Shown one piece after another: positions 1 to 8,712 of a stretch of DNA of 64,000 bases. The notes under the pieces were generated by a model. That model did not search any database. It saw only the letters and a program-made list of their open reading frames with translations, and was not told the DNA's origin. The stretch lies in assembly GCA_016745215.1 (NCBI GenBank), contig CP050890.1, forward strand, positions 4,712,001 through 4,776,000, in the 5' to 3' direction. Both the position numbers and the translations under genes were made by a program. The DNA comes from Thiohalocapsa sp. PB-PSB1. GTDB lineage: Bacteria; Pseudomonadota; Gammaproteobacteria; Chromatiales; Chromatiaceae. Each line of letters opens with the position of its first letter. Position 1 is the stretch's first letter.

Positions 1-790
1 GCCCTTGACGGCGAGTTTGAAGGTCTTCGAGGGCGGCATCAAACTGCGTTTGCTGCGGTTTCGGGTTGAGTGAAGGTGATTGTTTGATGATCCGCGCGAA
101 CAGATCATCGACCAGTTCGGACGGTGGGGGATCAAGCTGGGCCAAGATGTCGCGCAGCTTGCGAAGATGATGCTGGGAGATCGGCAGTGAGCGGTAAAGC
201 TTTTCTAGCTTGGCATGGTCATGGATGAACTCGAACACCCGTTGGTCTAAAGATTGTACCAATGTCTGCCCATTTGTGGAGCGGCAGACGATGCCGACCA
301 GCGTATCGTTCAGGCAAACGGCCCCACCGCTGTAGCCGGGCTCGGAGCGCTTGTCGAGGTAATCGAGACCGAAGGCCGAGGCCCTGGCGACCAGTCTCAC
401 ATCGAGGTCTGCGACAGAGTCGGTCGGCGCCGAATAGCCGTGCAGCCGCATCTTTTTTCCATGCGGCAGCACTGTGACCGGTTCCTGGGGCAGCGGCGCC
501 GGCTCGTTTTCCGAGCCTCTCGCGCGCAGCAGGGCAACATCGAGATCCGGATGCGCAATGACGTCCACTACACTCGGCCAGCCCCCACCAAACGCGCCTT
601 GGTCGGAGTGCAGGAAGACCTCGTTGGCCGAGAACAGGTCCGTCGGCGGCCATTGGTTCGCCACGCGCGCGATCACATGCTTCGCGGTGATTACAAGGTC
701 AGATGCGATGACGACGCCGCTGCCCAACAGCTCATACTTCGCATGGCCGGCAAACCATCGGGATATCTGGACGACGCGCTCCTTGACCAT
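1..790 (-). CDS. Trypsin-like serine protease, 3' end outside window
   Basis: The ORF starts at ATG 790-788 and runs off the left edge, giving about 263 residues. The N-terminal ~185 residues form a chymotrypsin-fold protease with a complete triad: His38 in VITAKHV, Asp84 in HPDLDVALL and Ser154 in EPGYSGGAV. After about residue 190 there is a helical, charged segment (from FEFIHDHAKLEKLYR) that continues past the edge; it could be an effector-associated adaptor domain. There is no signal peptide, so a cytoplasmic protease is likely. It starts 26 bp after the Trypco1 gene, a family defined by co-occurrence with such proteases. By family context its job is probably regulated proteolysis in a conflict or cell-suicide system; the substrate is unknown. 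Confidence 0.85.
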   Translation of the reverse strand, partial: MVKERVVQISRWFAGHAKYELLGSGVVIASDLVITAKHVIARVANQWPPTDLFSANEVFLHSDQGAFGGGWPSVVDVIAHPDLDVALLRARGSENEPAPLPQEPVTVLPHGKKMRLHGYSAPTDSVADLDVRLVARASAFGLDYLDKRSEPGYSGGAVCLNDTLVGIVCRSTNGQTLVQSLDQRVFEFIHDHAKLEKLYRSLPISQHHLRKLRDILAQLDPPPSELVDDLFARIIKQSPSLNPKPQQTQFDAALEDLQTRRQG

Positions 791-816
791 CGGACGACCG
801 AATCTCCCGCCAGCGC

Positions 817-1227
817 TCAGCCGTCGGCAGGCTCGGCCGTCGCGGTGGTCTTCGGGTATCGACATTCTAATACGACACCGATGCTGCCTTCGGCACTGCC
901 CTCGGTTACTAACGGAATACCCGCCTTGCCGCCCGCTTTGATACTGAAGCTCAACGTCACCTTCTCGACTTCGGCGCCGCCGGCATGCTCGAACGCGGTG
1001 GGAATCATTTGAGCAATGCCCTTGATGACTCCGGTCAGCGCCTCTGCCTTCGCGGTTGCTGCATCGATCAGGCGATCTTCTATACCCTCTGCCCCGTCGG
1101 CGCTCTGGCGATGCGAGACGGGACTGCCCGGCGGTTGCGGCGACGTTGCAGACTCGACCGGATCGTCTACGGCGTTCATATAGACGACAACTCCATTCGG
1201 TAACTCCAACTTTGCTATCGAACCCAT
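817..1227 (-). CDS. Trypco1 (trypsin-co-occurring domain 1) family protein
   Basis: 136 residues starting MGSIAKLELPNGVVVYMN. The C-terminal half (VEKVTLSFSIKAGGKAGIP, then a glycine/serine turn and VVLECRY) has the compact beta pattern I recognise as the CU044_2847/Trypco1 family. The middle (residues ~25-60) is proline/serine-rich and probably disordered. These small proteins are encoded beside trypsin-like proteases in predicted conflict systems, and here the next gene, 26 bp downstream, is one. Its role is inferred to be regulating, or being cleaved by, the protease. No enzymatic motif is visible. The family call rests on recognition by eye, not a profile search. Confidence 0.75.
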   Translation of the reverse strand: MGSIAKLELPNGVVVYMNAVDDPVESATSPQPPGSPVSHRQSADGAEGIEDRLIDAATAKAEALTGVIKGIAQMIPTAFEHAGGAEVEKVTLSFSIKAGGKAGIPLVTEGSAEGSIGVVLECRYPKTTATAEPADG

Positions 1228-1892
1228 TTCATCTTTCTCCGATTAAATATGTTCACCGCGGACCGAGGCGTCGCATAGGCTCGGCCAAAGGGCGCTTTCA
1301 CTGAATGCCAGCATCGACACCGGTCTTCTATCTTGTGTTGAGCCCAGGTGCTAGACCCGCGCCCGAGATCGCTCGCGACCTAACACGTCGATTGACAGAT
1401 AGGAAATGCTACAGCATCTGCACGCTCAGCAATACTGGAGTGGTGAGGTTAGAGGAGGATCGAAGATCGGTCAAGGCGCCATCTGTGCGCTCAGTGGCCG
1501 CGCGGTGCAACAGAAATTCGGTTCTGCCGAACTTTCGGATGCGACTCCAGGGAACAGTGGCCAGGTGTAGCACAGGGGCGTCTGCACCGCCGCCCGGGAA
1601 AAATGGCGATTATCAGGAAAAGCGCTCGTCGAACTCGAATACGGACTCTGGCTGGCAGAAGCGATTCCAGTCCGACATCGGCTCCGGCGCATCGTCTCGG
1701 GCGGGTGGTCCGCACGCAGGCGCGATCGGCGACGGATGCGGCGGTTCACCAGGAGCCGAGAGCATCTGCTCGCCGGGAGCGACCTCGAATGAATAAGGTT
1801 AGACCGCACGAGCGAAGCGAGCCGCGATCTAACCGTTTGTTGGTCGTGTCCGGTATGAGTCAGGGAGGCGAGTATAGAAAATTACTATTGTG

Positions 1893-1947
1893 AAGCCGGG
1901 GGCGCAGCAGGCCTGGGGTATACCTAAGCCTCCTGCGCTCCCGGCTT
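1893..1947. repeat. 20-bp near-perfect inverted repeat
   Basis: The arms (1893-1912 and 1928-1947, starting AAGCCGGG) match at about 18 of 20 positions around a 15-nt loop. The right arm is followed by TTTTGCTC on the plus strand. It could be a terminator or an orphan palindromic element; no gene reads into it convincingly. Confidence 0.5.
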
Positions 1948-2204
1948 TTGCTCGATATTGCGGCAAACGAGGTGCTTAAGAGACGCTTTCAATCGGTCTT
2001 ACCCAAATTTGATGCGAGCACACATCTCGACCCGCGGAAGCCGAAATGGAACGGGGCGCGTTGACGCTTGCGGTTACATCGCTATTGCCGCAGGACATCC
2101 GGGCGGAGTCGAGCCTGCTCGGCATCGATACCGATAGCAACGGACGCCCGGCAGGCCAGTGATTTCGGTAGCGAGACTTCAGCGCGGCTGTATTGGGTTG
2201 ACAA

Positions 2205-2242
2205 ACTGACAAATTGTCATTGTCATTTGACACTTTGTCAGT
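2205..2242. repeat. Perfect 9-bp inverted repeat (ACTGACAAA / TTTGTCAGT)
   Basis: The arms are 2205-2213 and 2234-2242, with further TTGTCA/TGACA repeats inside. It sits just past the terminator of the NACHT-fusion gene. It could be an operator-like site or a mobile-element end; only the repeat itself is certain. Confidence 0.5.
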
Positions 2243-2245
2243 TGC

Positions 2246-2278
2246 AAAAAAAATCGCCAACAGCGCTGCGCGCTGTTG
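2246..2278 (-). terminator. Rho-independent terminator of the NACHT-fusion gene
   Basis: Minus-strand reading gives a 9-bp stem (arms 2258-2266 and 2270-2278, CAACAGCGC/GCGCTGTTG) with a 3-nt loop. A run of eight T follows within four bases (A-tract 2246-2253 on plus). It lies about 35 bp beyond the stop codon at 2312. Confidence 0.8.
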
Positions 2279-2311
2279 AAGAAAAGATCAAAGGGTCAAT
2301 GGGTCGAAGGG

Positions 2312-5300
2312 TCAATGCTGGCGGCGCGGGGCAAGCACACAGCGAAAGCCGATGAACCTGATCCGGTCCTCGGGCGCGTTCCTGAACCGGAACGAACAGC
2401 GCAGGTACCTGGACGGGACGTAGAAAGCACCGCCGCGCAGCACGCGCGACACCCCGCCTTCCCCGGCCCGCAACGGGTTGTCCGCATCGCCTTCGCTGTA
2501 CTCATCATAGGCATCCAGGCACCATTCCAAGACGTTCCCAACCATGTCGAGGACACCCTCCGGCGTGCAGTCGCCGGGGAAGATGCCGACGGGGCTCGGG
2601 GCGCGGACCTTGGCATCTGCATAATTCGCCCGATCAGGGTCCGGCAGTTGATCGCCCCAGGGGTAACGCCGGCCCTGCTTGCCGCGGGCAGCGTATTCCC
2701 ATTGCGCCTCGCTGGGCAATTGCACCACCAACCCGTCCGCCAGGCTGAACCGACCCTTGGGATCCTGGTGGCGCCGCAGCCGATCGGTCAGCCAGGCGCA
2801 GAAGGCCATGGCCTGGTACCAGGAGACCTCGACCACTGGGCGGCTCGGGTGCTGCTGCTGCGCATCCCAATCGTCTGGCTCGGGCAGCTCGTCTGTGCCG
2901 CCGGCTCGCCACCAGCGCGGGTCGGCGGGGCTGTCGTCGAGGAACTGGGCGAAATCGGCGACGGTGACCGGAAAGCGGCTGATCTGGAATGGGTCGATGC
3001 AAACTCGGTGGACCGGGGCCTCGCGGTCATTGGCTTCCGGGTCATAGTTCGGTGCCTGCTGGTCGCTCTGCTGCGCGCCCATGTAAAAATTGCCGCCCGG
3101 CAGCGCGACCCAACGCTCGGGATCGGTCCAGTCCAGCCGCGGGTCACCGGCCAGGGCCAGCGCATCGGCGGCGGCGATGCGGTCGCGCAGCGGGATGACC
3201 GCGGCCTGCTCGGGGTCGAACACGGCCATGGCCGCGTCCAGGGTCTGGCGCCAGCGCCGATCGGCAGGTTGGAAGGCGAACGGGTCCAGGTCGCGCAGCA
3301 ACAGCCCGATCAGGCCGGCAGCGCGGGCCTGGGCGGCGCGGCTGGGCTGCTCGCCGAGCCGGTCGAGAATGCCGCCGATCAGGCCGTTGACCTTGGCCTC
3401 GCCCTGCAGGTAGAGCACCCCGGCCAGCAGCAGCACCGGCTCGCGCCATTCCGGGCGGTGCAGTATCAGGCCGTGGTCGGCGTCGGCGGCCAGCAGGCGG
3501 GCGTTGCGATCGGGGTCGGTACGCCCAGCCAAGGCCTGGGCGGCGAGGTATTCCTGGAAACTGAGGTGCCAAAATCTCAGTTGGTGGCCGCGGCGCACGA
3601 TGATGCCGCTGTCGATCTCTTCCTCGGCGAGGAAGGTCTCGGCGCGCTCGACGGCGTCCGGGTCGGCGCCGAAGCGGTCCGCAAGCTGCTCGGCGGCCCA
3701 GCGGCGGGGAACCTGCACCTGGCGACCCTGCTGGCTGTCGAGCATGGCCAGGGCCAGCTCGCCGAGCAGCTGGCGGCAGCGCTGGGGCTTGATGCGGCCG
3801 GGGCGCTGATCGCGGGATTCGCTGAGCCAGCGCAGGACCGATTCATACAGCTCGGCGCGCTGCTCGGGCAGGCGCTTTTCGTTCCAGTGCACCACGGCCA
3901 GGGCGGTGAGCATGACCGTGTTGCGCGCAAGCAGGCGAATCTCTCGGCGCGAGGCCAGCGCGGCGGCCAGCGCGCGGTGGTAGCCCGCGGCCTGCTCCGG
4001 GCGCTGCGGGAACAGGGCGGCGCTCCAGCGCTGGAGGAAGCCGTCGATGGCGGGCGGGTCCAGGGCCTGGATGTTGACCTGGGCGAAGCCGAGCAGCACG
4101 GCCTTATCCTGGTAGGCGGCGGGGCGGCTGGTGACCACCATGGGGCAGGTCGGCCAGGCGCGGGCAACCGCCTCGATGCGGCGCACCGCCTGCTGCCGCT
4201 CGGCCTGGTCCGGGGCTTCGTCGAGGCTGTCCAGCAGCAGGATGGTCTGGCCGTCTTTGAGCAGTTGGCGGAAATCGTCGGCATCGAGTTCCTGGTCGGC
4301 GTCGTTGGCGCGGGCGGCGAGGTAGCTGGTCAGCCAGGCGGCTCCGTCGTTCAGCGCCGGGCTGTCGGGGCGCCCGCGACAGCGCCTCGCATAGTCGAGC
4401 CAGTCGGGGATAGCAACCATCAGCGGCAGCCGCGGGCCGGCGGCGGTGGGCGTCAGTCCCAGCCGCCGTTCGGCGAGGCCGGAATCGTGGCGGAGTCGGT
4501 CGGCGGCCAGGCAGTGGGCCACCCAGCGCAGGAAGGTGGTCTTGCCGCAGCCGGGGTCGCCGATGATGACCAGCCGGTTCTCCGCGCACAGGGCCGCGCG
4601 CAGCGGTTGCCCGCCGGGGTGCGACGCTTGCCGGTGCTGGCCGGGGTTTGCCCGCGGCTCGGGGTCGAGCGCGGCGCCGGTGGCCTGTAGCTCGATGTAG
4701 AGGTCGCGCAGCGGGATGCGCCGGGCCTCGGGGCTGCCGGTGTGGAGGCCGCGGATGTCGAGCCATTCGGTGTCGGCATGCAGATCGCGGAGGTATTTGC
4801 CGAAGTCCGCCGCGGGCGGTGGTGGTGGCGGGCGGGTTTCGCTGAGATCGATCTCGGCGCTGCCGTCGGGGCAGCCGGGCTGGTTGCGATCCTCGATCCA
4901 GCGGCCATTTTTCCAGGTGCGGAACAGCACCCGCACCCGCCGCGGCTCGGCATGCAATTCGATCCACTGGAAGGCGTTCGGATAGCTTGCGTGCTCGTAG
5001 ACGCAGCCGGCGGCGATCTCCAGGCAGTTATAGTCCGGGTCGGGGAAGAGGGTGTGCTGCACGCCCGGTTCGTGCAGATGGCCGCGCAGGATCAGGTCGC
5101 GGTGCAGACGGCAGTCGCGTTGGGCCTCGCGGGCGTCGAATTCGGCCAGATAGTCCCAGGGGTGGTGCAGCAGGGCCAAGCGCCAGTTGGCGTCTTCGGC
5201 GTCATGGTCCTGGACGGTGTTGTTGATCTGACAACGGCCGAGAAGCAGATTGCCGCGATCGGTTTTGCTGTCGCCCTTGGACATCCAAGCGGAATCGAGA

Positions 5301-5842
5301 CCGGCGATGTGCAGGCACTGACCTTGAATCCCCAGCTTACGTTGCCACCAGGGCAGCGGTTGGTCTTGGCCGAGCCAGCCAGCGTAAAAGGCCAGATAGT
5401 CGGCGTGGCGCCTCAGCAGCACGTCGCGGTTGGCCTCGGAGCCGAGCACCTGCTCGATGGCCTCCTGACTGCCGGCGCCGAGCAACGCCTGCTGCGTGGC
5501 CTCGGCTACGAAGTCGACGGCTCCGCAATCGACATCGTGATTGCCTGGCACCAGGAGCAGCCGGTCATGCCCCAGCGGTCTCCCCTGCCCCGCCGCCAGC
5601 TTGGGCCAAAGCTGCTCGCCAAGCCATGCCCTGGCCAGCGCGTATTCATCGGCTTGACCGCTAAACGCGAGATCGCCGGTGATGACTACCAGATCCGGCA
5701 CCAGCCCGTCAGCGACGTCGCGACCGATCTCATTGGCCAGGTGGTGCAGGACGGGGTCAGCGTCCCAGCGACGGTCTTGCCGAAAGTGGATGTCGGAAAG
5801 GTGCAGCAGGCGGATCGGCGGGGGGCTGGCAGGGCTTGACAT
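2312..5842 (-). CDS. Calcineurin-like phosphoesterase-NACHT ATPase-FGE/C-type-lectin fusion
   Basis: 1176 residues in three parts. Residues ~10-290 are a metallophosphoesterase with a full metal set: Asp18/His20 in DIHF, Asp57 in GDLAFSG, GNHD 100-103, HHPW ~226 and GHLH 254-257. A proline-rich linker (~338-345) leads to a NACHT/STAND NTPase with Walker A GDPGCGKT (428-435), Walker B LLLDSLDE (535-542) and a VVTSRPAAY sensor region (~569). Residues ~920-1172 are a formylglycine-generating-enzyme-like (sulfatase-modifying, C-type-lectin fold) domain, with PGGNFYMG, LPSEAQWEYAARG, DMVGNVLEW and a C-terminal LRGGAF...IGFRC. Known STAND proteins sense ligands and oligomerise on ATP. Here the lectin-fold end is probably the sensor and the phosphoesterase the effector; that assignment is inference. 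The start at 5842 is the first Met before the phosphoesterase fold. A terminator follows. Confidence 0.92.
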   Translation of the reverse strand: MSSPASPPPIRLLHLSDIHFRQDRRWDADPVLHHLANEIGRDVADGLVPDLVVITGDLAFSGQADEYALARAWLGEQLWPKLAAGQGRPLGHDRLLLVPGNHDVDCGAVDFVAEATQQALLGAGSQEAIEQVLGSEANRDVLLRRHADYLAFYAGWLGQDQPLPWWQRKLGIQGQCLHIAGLDSAWMSKGDSKTDRGNLLLGRCQINNTVQDHDAEDANWRLALLHHPWDYLAEFDAREAQRDCRLHRDLILRGHLHEPGVQHTLFPDPDYNCLEIAAGCVYEHASYPNAFQWIELHAEPRRVRVLFRTWKNGRWIEDRNQPGCPDGSAEIDLSETRPPPPPPAADFGKYLRDLHADTEWLDIRGLHTGSPEARRIPLRDLYIELQATGAALDPEPRANPGQHRQASHPGGQPLRAALCAENRLVIIGDPGCGKTTFLRWVAHCLAADRLRHDSGLAERRLGLTPTAAGPRLPLMVAIPDWLDYARRCRGRPDSPALNDGAAWLTSYLAARANDADQELDADDFRQLLKDGQTILLLDSLDEAPDQAERQQAVRRIEAVARAWPTCPMVVTSRPAAYQDKAVLLGFAQVNIQALDPPAIDGFLQRWSAALFPQRPEQAAGYHRALAAALASRREIRLLARNTVMLTALAVVHWNEKRLPEQRAELYESVLRWLSESRDQRPGRIKPQRCRQLLGELALAMLDSQQGRQVQVPRRWAAEQLADRFGADPDAVERAETFLAEEEIDSGIIVRRGHQLRFWHLSFQEYLAAQALAGRTDPDRNARLLAADADHGLILHRPEWREPVLLLAGVLYLQGEAKVNGLIGGILDRLGEQPSRAAQARAAGLIGLLLRDLDPFAFQPADRRWRQTLDAAMAVFDPEQAAVIPLRDRIAAADALALAGDPRLDWTDPERWVALPGGNFYMGAQQSDQQAPNYDPEANDREAPVHRVCIDPFQISRFPVTVADFAQFLDDSPADPRWWRAGGTDELPEPDDWDAQQQHPSRPVVEVSWYQAMAFCAWLTDRLRRHQDPKGRFSLADGLVVQLPSEAQWEYAARGKQGRRYPWGDQLPDPDRANYADAKVRAPSPVGIFPGDCTPEGVLDMVGNVLEWCLDAYDEYSEGDADNPLRAGEGGVSRVLRGGAFYVPSRYLRCSFRFRNAPEDRIRFIGFRCVLAPRRQH
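2336..2432 (-). other. Putative DGR variable region (VR) in the FGE/CLec domain
   Basis: This is the last ~32 codons of the lectin-fold domain, from after LRGG to GFRCV. The codons at positions variable in DGR targets are nearly all NNC (TTC, TAC, GTC, TCC, TAC, TTC, TTC, AAC, GAC, ATC, TTC), interspersed with three AGG arginine codons. This is the expected outcome of adenine mutagenesis of AAC-rich template codons. The protein pattern also matches the known LRGGSW-N-rich-R-NR-IGFR layout of FGE-type DGR targets. No template repeat or reverse transcriptase lies in this window, and high GC alone raises NNC use. Confidence 0.6.
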
Positions 5843-6079
5843 TCGCGCACATCTTGTTGCTCTGGATCGATCAGGTCAGGATAGCCAGCGTCACGCTGGA
5901 GCGCAAGCCATCGGCAAAGACCAGCTTCTGTTTCTCGCGGCTTTGCATCGGATGCTGCCTTCTCGAAGCATCAGGATTCACCGCAGAGAGGCCAAGGCAC
6001 CTCGCCCGCAAGCGGACCTTGACGACTCGTAGGAGGCCGCTTGCGGGCGACCGCGCCTTTCCCGGGAGAAAGGCGCTGC
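5843..6079. repeat. REP family 1 remnants
   Basis: Upstream of the NACHT fusion there is an inverted REP arm at 6001-6014 and a REP arm at about 6029-6051, with a one-base variant GTAGGAGGCC start. Just before it is a fragment of the CACCGCAGAGA palindrome seen again at 38.97 and 40.13 kb. No gene is seen. Confidence 0.7.
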
Positions 6080-6345
6080 CTAGGCTGTCGAAATGTCCTG
6101 AGTTTTGATGCCAAATCGATTCCGGGTCTTGGATTGCTTCATCGAACGCACTGGGGAAGCCTCATCGGTGTCGGGGTCGCTATCGGAATCGGAATCGAAT
6201 CCGCTCATCGATCAAAGCAGCCAGCTCGATACCAATCCCTCTTTCCGACCTTGACACCGATCCCGACACCGACCCCGACACCGTCTAAGCATCCATAAAC
6301 CGGGAAGCGCTTGGTTTAGTGAGACGGCAGATTTCGACAGCCTAG
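6080..6345. mobile_element. MITE copy 1 (266 bp)
   Basis: Bounded by perfect 15-bp terminal inverted repeats CTAGGCTGTCGAAAT / ATTTCGACAGCCTAG. The interior has no ORF but carries short tandem motifs (TCGGAA repeats near 6186, ACCGACCCCGAC near 6255-6285). Copies at 19583-19830 and, inverted, 26590-26849 share ends and most internal sequence. It is presumably moved in trans by a transposase not in this window. Confidence 0.85.
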
Positions 6346-6458
6346 CCTGTACGTCGAGCCCATTCAACCCAAGGCGCGCCACATTCCCCAGAAAGCCGCC
6401 AGGCTTCGGGCCAGGTGCGCGGGGTTCAGATCATCGCCTCGTCGCAGTCGTCGCCGCC

Positions 6459-6721
6459 CACTGGGAGCGCCGGCCACTGGGAGCGCCGGCTTTCCAGCCG
6501 GCTTCACCTGATGCGGGCTCAATGCCCGCATCAGGTGATCTTGCAGCCGAAGCGATTTTGCACGTTCCCTCCTGTATGTTCAGCTCGGGTGGGTTTCGCT
6601 CGGGTTTAAGGGTTTTTGCGATTTCTTACGTCTTTGGCACGGCATTGAGCCGTGCCAAAGACGTGCCGGCTGGAAAGCCGGCGCTCCCAATGGCCGGCTG
6701 GAAAGCCGGCGCTCCCAGTGG
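6459..6721. repeat. Composite palindromic element, REP family 2, copy 1
   Basis: Inverted GGGAGCGCCGGC / GCCGGCGCTCCC modules flank two perfect hairpins at 6505-6537 (arms CACCTGATGCGGGC) and about 6628-6664 (arms ACGTCTTTGGCACGG). The same order of modules recurs at 13207-13401 with about 85% identity by eye. It does not code. The rest of the gap to 6916 shows nothing. Confidence 0.8.
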
Positions 6722-6916
6722 CCTGCAACCTCATCCACAGAGCCCCATGCGGCCGTCACCCATGCTGAAGATCCCGGTGAAAGGATGCAAACCTGCAATC
6801 CATGGCGCGTTGGACATCACCCTGCTCGAGGGGATTGTCATGCTCAGAGTCGACATGCCGCTGTCGATCCGAATTTTGCAGGCAGCACCTGTGATGGGCT
6901 GTGTCGAGCGTCTCCA

Positions 6917-8503
6917 CTAGGGCAACTGCGCCTGGCTGTCCGAACAGACGTGCTGCGCAAATCCGGCTCCGGCCTCGGCGTAGAGATTGAAGACTTGGTG
7001 CACTCCGGCATCGCGCAAAATCTGCTCGTCCTCGGCGTATTTGCCGATTGCGCCCACCGTGCCGGTAAAGCCCTCTTTGATCAGATGCTCGGCGGCGAAT
7101 AGGTTCTCCGAGACCTCGGGTAACGCCAGCAGCACCAGTTTGACGTGCCCGTCATCCAGATGCAGACGGTGCCAAAAGTCTGCATCGGTGGCGCTGCCAT
7201 GTATCACGTAGCGGCCTGCCTCGCGATGCAGGGCTACCGAGTCGGGATCGGCGTCCACACCGACCGGATTGCCTCCGTTGGTCTGTTTTAGCGCATCATA
7301 GGCACCGGTGCCGACGCGCCCCATGCCGACGACGATGGCGTCCGCATCGCCGGGGTCGATCTCGCGCTCGGCGGCGATGCGCCGCTTGCGCTCCTGGCGT
7401 CTGAGCCTTGGACTGAACCACTCGTAGAGCCAATGCGAGCGCGCGTTCAGCGGCGATACCGCGACAAAAGACAAGGCTAGAATCAGCGCGATGATGCCCA
7501 GCCATTCGCTGGGCAACCAGCCGTTGTTGGCGGAAATGGCGGCAACGATCAGCCCGAACTCGCTGTAGTTGGCCAAGGTCAGGCTGCCGAGAAAGGCGGT
7601 GCGGGCGCGCAAGCGGAATGCAAGCAATAATTGCTCGAACAAAAAGCCCTTGAACACGACCAGTACCAACAGCAACAGGATCACCGGCCAGGCATCCAGC
7701 CCCGGCACGCCACCCAGCCCGATGCTGAGGAAGAACCCGACCAGGAACAAATCCTTCATGCCGAGCAAGGCCTTGGATAATTCACCGGCCTTGGGATGAG
7801 AGGCGATCAGCACGCCGAGCAATAAGGCGCCCAAATCGCCTTTGACATGGGCCAATTCGAACAATTCGGCACCGCCGATATCCACCATCAGCCCGAACAG
7901 CAATAGGAGTTCGCCGTGTCCCGCGTGCTCCAGCAGCCAGAAAATGAAGGGCCGCAGCGGAAGCAACAAAAACAGTAGCAAGGCCCAGGCTGTCGGCACC
8001 TTGCCGGCGGAGAAGGCCAGGAAGATCACCGCCGCCAGGTCCTGCACGATCAGAATGCCGATGGCGATAGTGCCGTACAGCGAGCCCATCTCGCCCTTCT
8101 CTTCTAGCACCTTGACCGCGAACACCGTGCTCGAGAAGCTGAAAGCAAACGCCAGCAACAGCGCGGTCTGCAGCTCGATATCCGCCAGATAGGGCAAACC
8201 GAGCATGCCGAACGCCAGCAGCACCGGCACGAACACGGCTACGACAATGAGCATATGCAGGCCGGCCACGGCCCAAACATGCGCTGCCGCCAGGCTTTTG
8301 ATCTTCAGCTTCAGGCCGATGGTGAACAACAGCAGGCTCACGCCAAGATCCGAAATGCGGTCGATCAATTCATTCTCGTCGACGCCGAAGGCATGCAATA
8401 CGAAGCCGGCCAATAAAAAACCCACCAACGGCGGCAGCCCCGTCTGGCGGGCCGCAATGCCCAGGACGAAAGCGAGGGTAATCCAAACGACAGCGTCCAA
8501 CAT
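6917..8503 (-). CDS. CPA2-family cation:proton antiporter with TrkA-N domain (KefB/YbaL-like)
   Basis: 528 residues. Residues ~1-370 hold about 12 hydrophobic helices of a Na+/H+ exchanger domain, starting MLDAVVWITLAFVLGIAAR. A short Arg/Lys-rich linker leads to a C-terminal Rossmann regulatory domain (TrkA-N) with the nucleotide motif VGMGRVGTG. Family members exchange K+ or Na+ for H+ at the inner membrane, gated by NAD(H) or glutathione adducts; the C-terminal TrkA-C domain of some members is absent. A GGGAG ribosome site precedes the ATG at 8503. It is divergent from the EF-G-like gene. The exact ion cannot be read from sequence. Confidence 0.88.
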   Translation of the reverse strand: MLDAVVWITLAFVLGIAARQTGLPPLVGFLLAGFVLHAFGVDENELIDRISDLGVSLLLFTIGLKLKIKSLAAAHVWAVAGLHMLIVVAVFVPVLLAFGMLGLPYLADIELQTALLLAFAFSFSSTVFAVKVLEEKGEMGSLYGTIAIGILIVQDLAAVIFLAFSAGKVPTAWALLLFLLLPLRPFIFWLLEHAGHGELLLLFGLMVDIGGAELFELAHVKGDLGALLLGVLIASHPKAGELSKALLGMKDLFLVGFFLSIGLGGVPGLDAWPVILLLLVLVVFKGFLFEQLLLAFRLRARTAFLGSLTLANYSEFGLIVAAISANNGWLPSEWLGIIALILALSFVAVSPLNARSHWLYEWFSPRLRRQERKRRIAAEREIDPGDADAIVVGMGRVGTGAYDALKQTNGGNPVGVDADPDSVALHREAGRYVIHGSATDADFWHRLHLDDGHVKLVLLALPEVSENLFAAEHLIKEGFTGTVGAIGKYAEDEQILRDAGVHQVFNLYAEAGAGFAQHVCSDSQAQLP

Positions 8504-8628
8504 CGAGCAAGAACTCCCGAAAGAATGAGACCATGCAAGTTTACTCCCAAGTTTACTCCTGGTTGATCCAAGGCATCCGGCACGCCGATTCGCATCCCTG
8601 GCGTGCGCCCATGAACAGGAGGTTACGT

Positions 8629-8667
8629 TATACTTTCCGGCCTTTAAAGGCCGCCGCGTCCACGCGG
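8629..8667 (+). promoter_or_regulatory. Possible promoter and leader hairpins of the EF-G-like gene
   Basis: A TATACT -10-like hexamer at 8629-8634 is followed by two palindromes, GGCCTTTAAAGGCC (8639-8652) and CCGCGTCCACGCGG (8654-8667), in what would be the start of the leader. No clear -35 element is seen. A strong AGGGGGG ribosome site lies at 8701-8707. Confidence 0.3.
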
Positions 8668-8712
8668 TAGATCACTAAGCGACATCGCAATTCAAAATTT
8701 AGGGGGGCTTCC

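Larger units (their letters stand above)
1228..2245. other. Gene-poor gap between Trypco1 and the NACHT gene
   Basis: About 1 kb with no ORF I can support on either strand; the open frames here lack recognisable motifs. It holds several inverted repeats: an imperfect one at 1797-1834 (GGTTAGA arms), a long one at 1893-1947 and a perfect 9-bp one at 2205-2242. The spacing suggests a decayed gene or an insertion between two parts of one locus. I found no retroelement template repeat here. Confidence 0.5.

Noticed and set aside
1797..1834. Possible integron attC site
   Set aside because: GTTAGAC and ATCTAAC are present but in the reverse order for an attC site, the spacing is too short, and no integrase or cassette array is seen.
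2276..5839. Long plus-strand open frames (804 and 365 codons) opposite the NACHT fusion
   Set aside because: They are antisense shadows of a high-GC gene with complete catalytic motifs. Their translations are Gly/Ala/Val/Arg-rich without domain motifs.
1..5842. DGR reverse transcriptase, Avd or template repeat near the variable region
   Set aside because: I scanned both strands by eye around the gene. No RT motif or second copy of the segment occurs in the window, so only the variable region is claimed.
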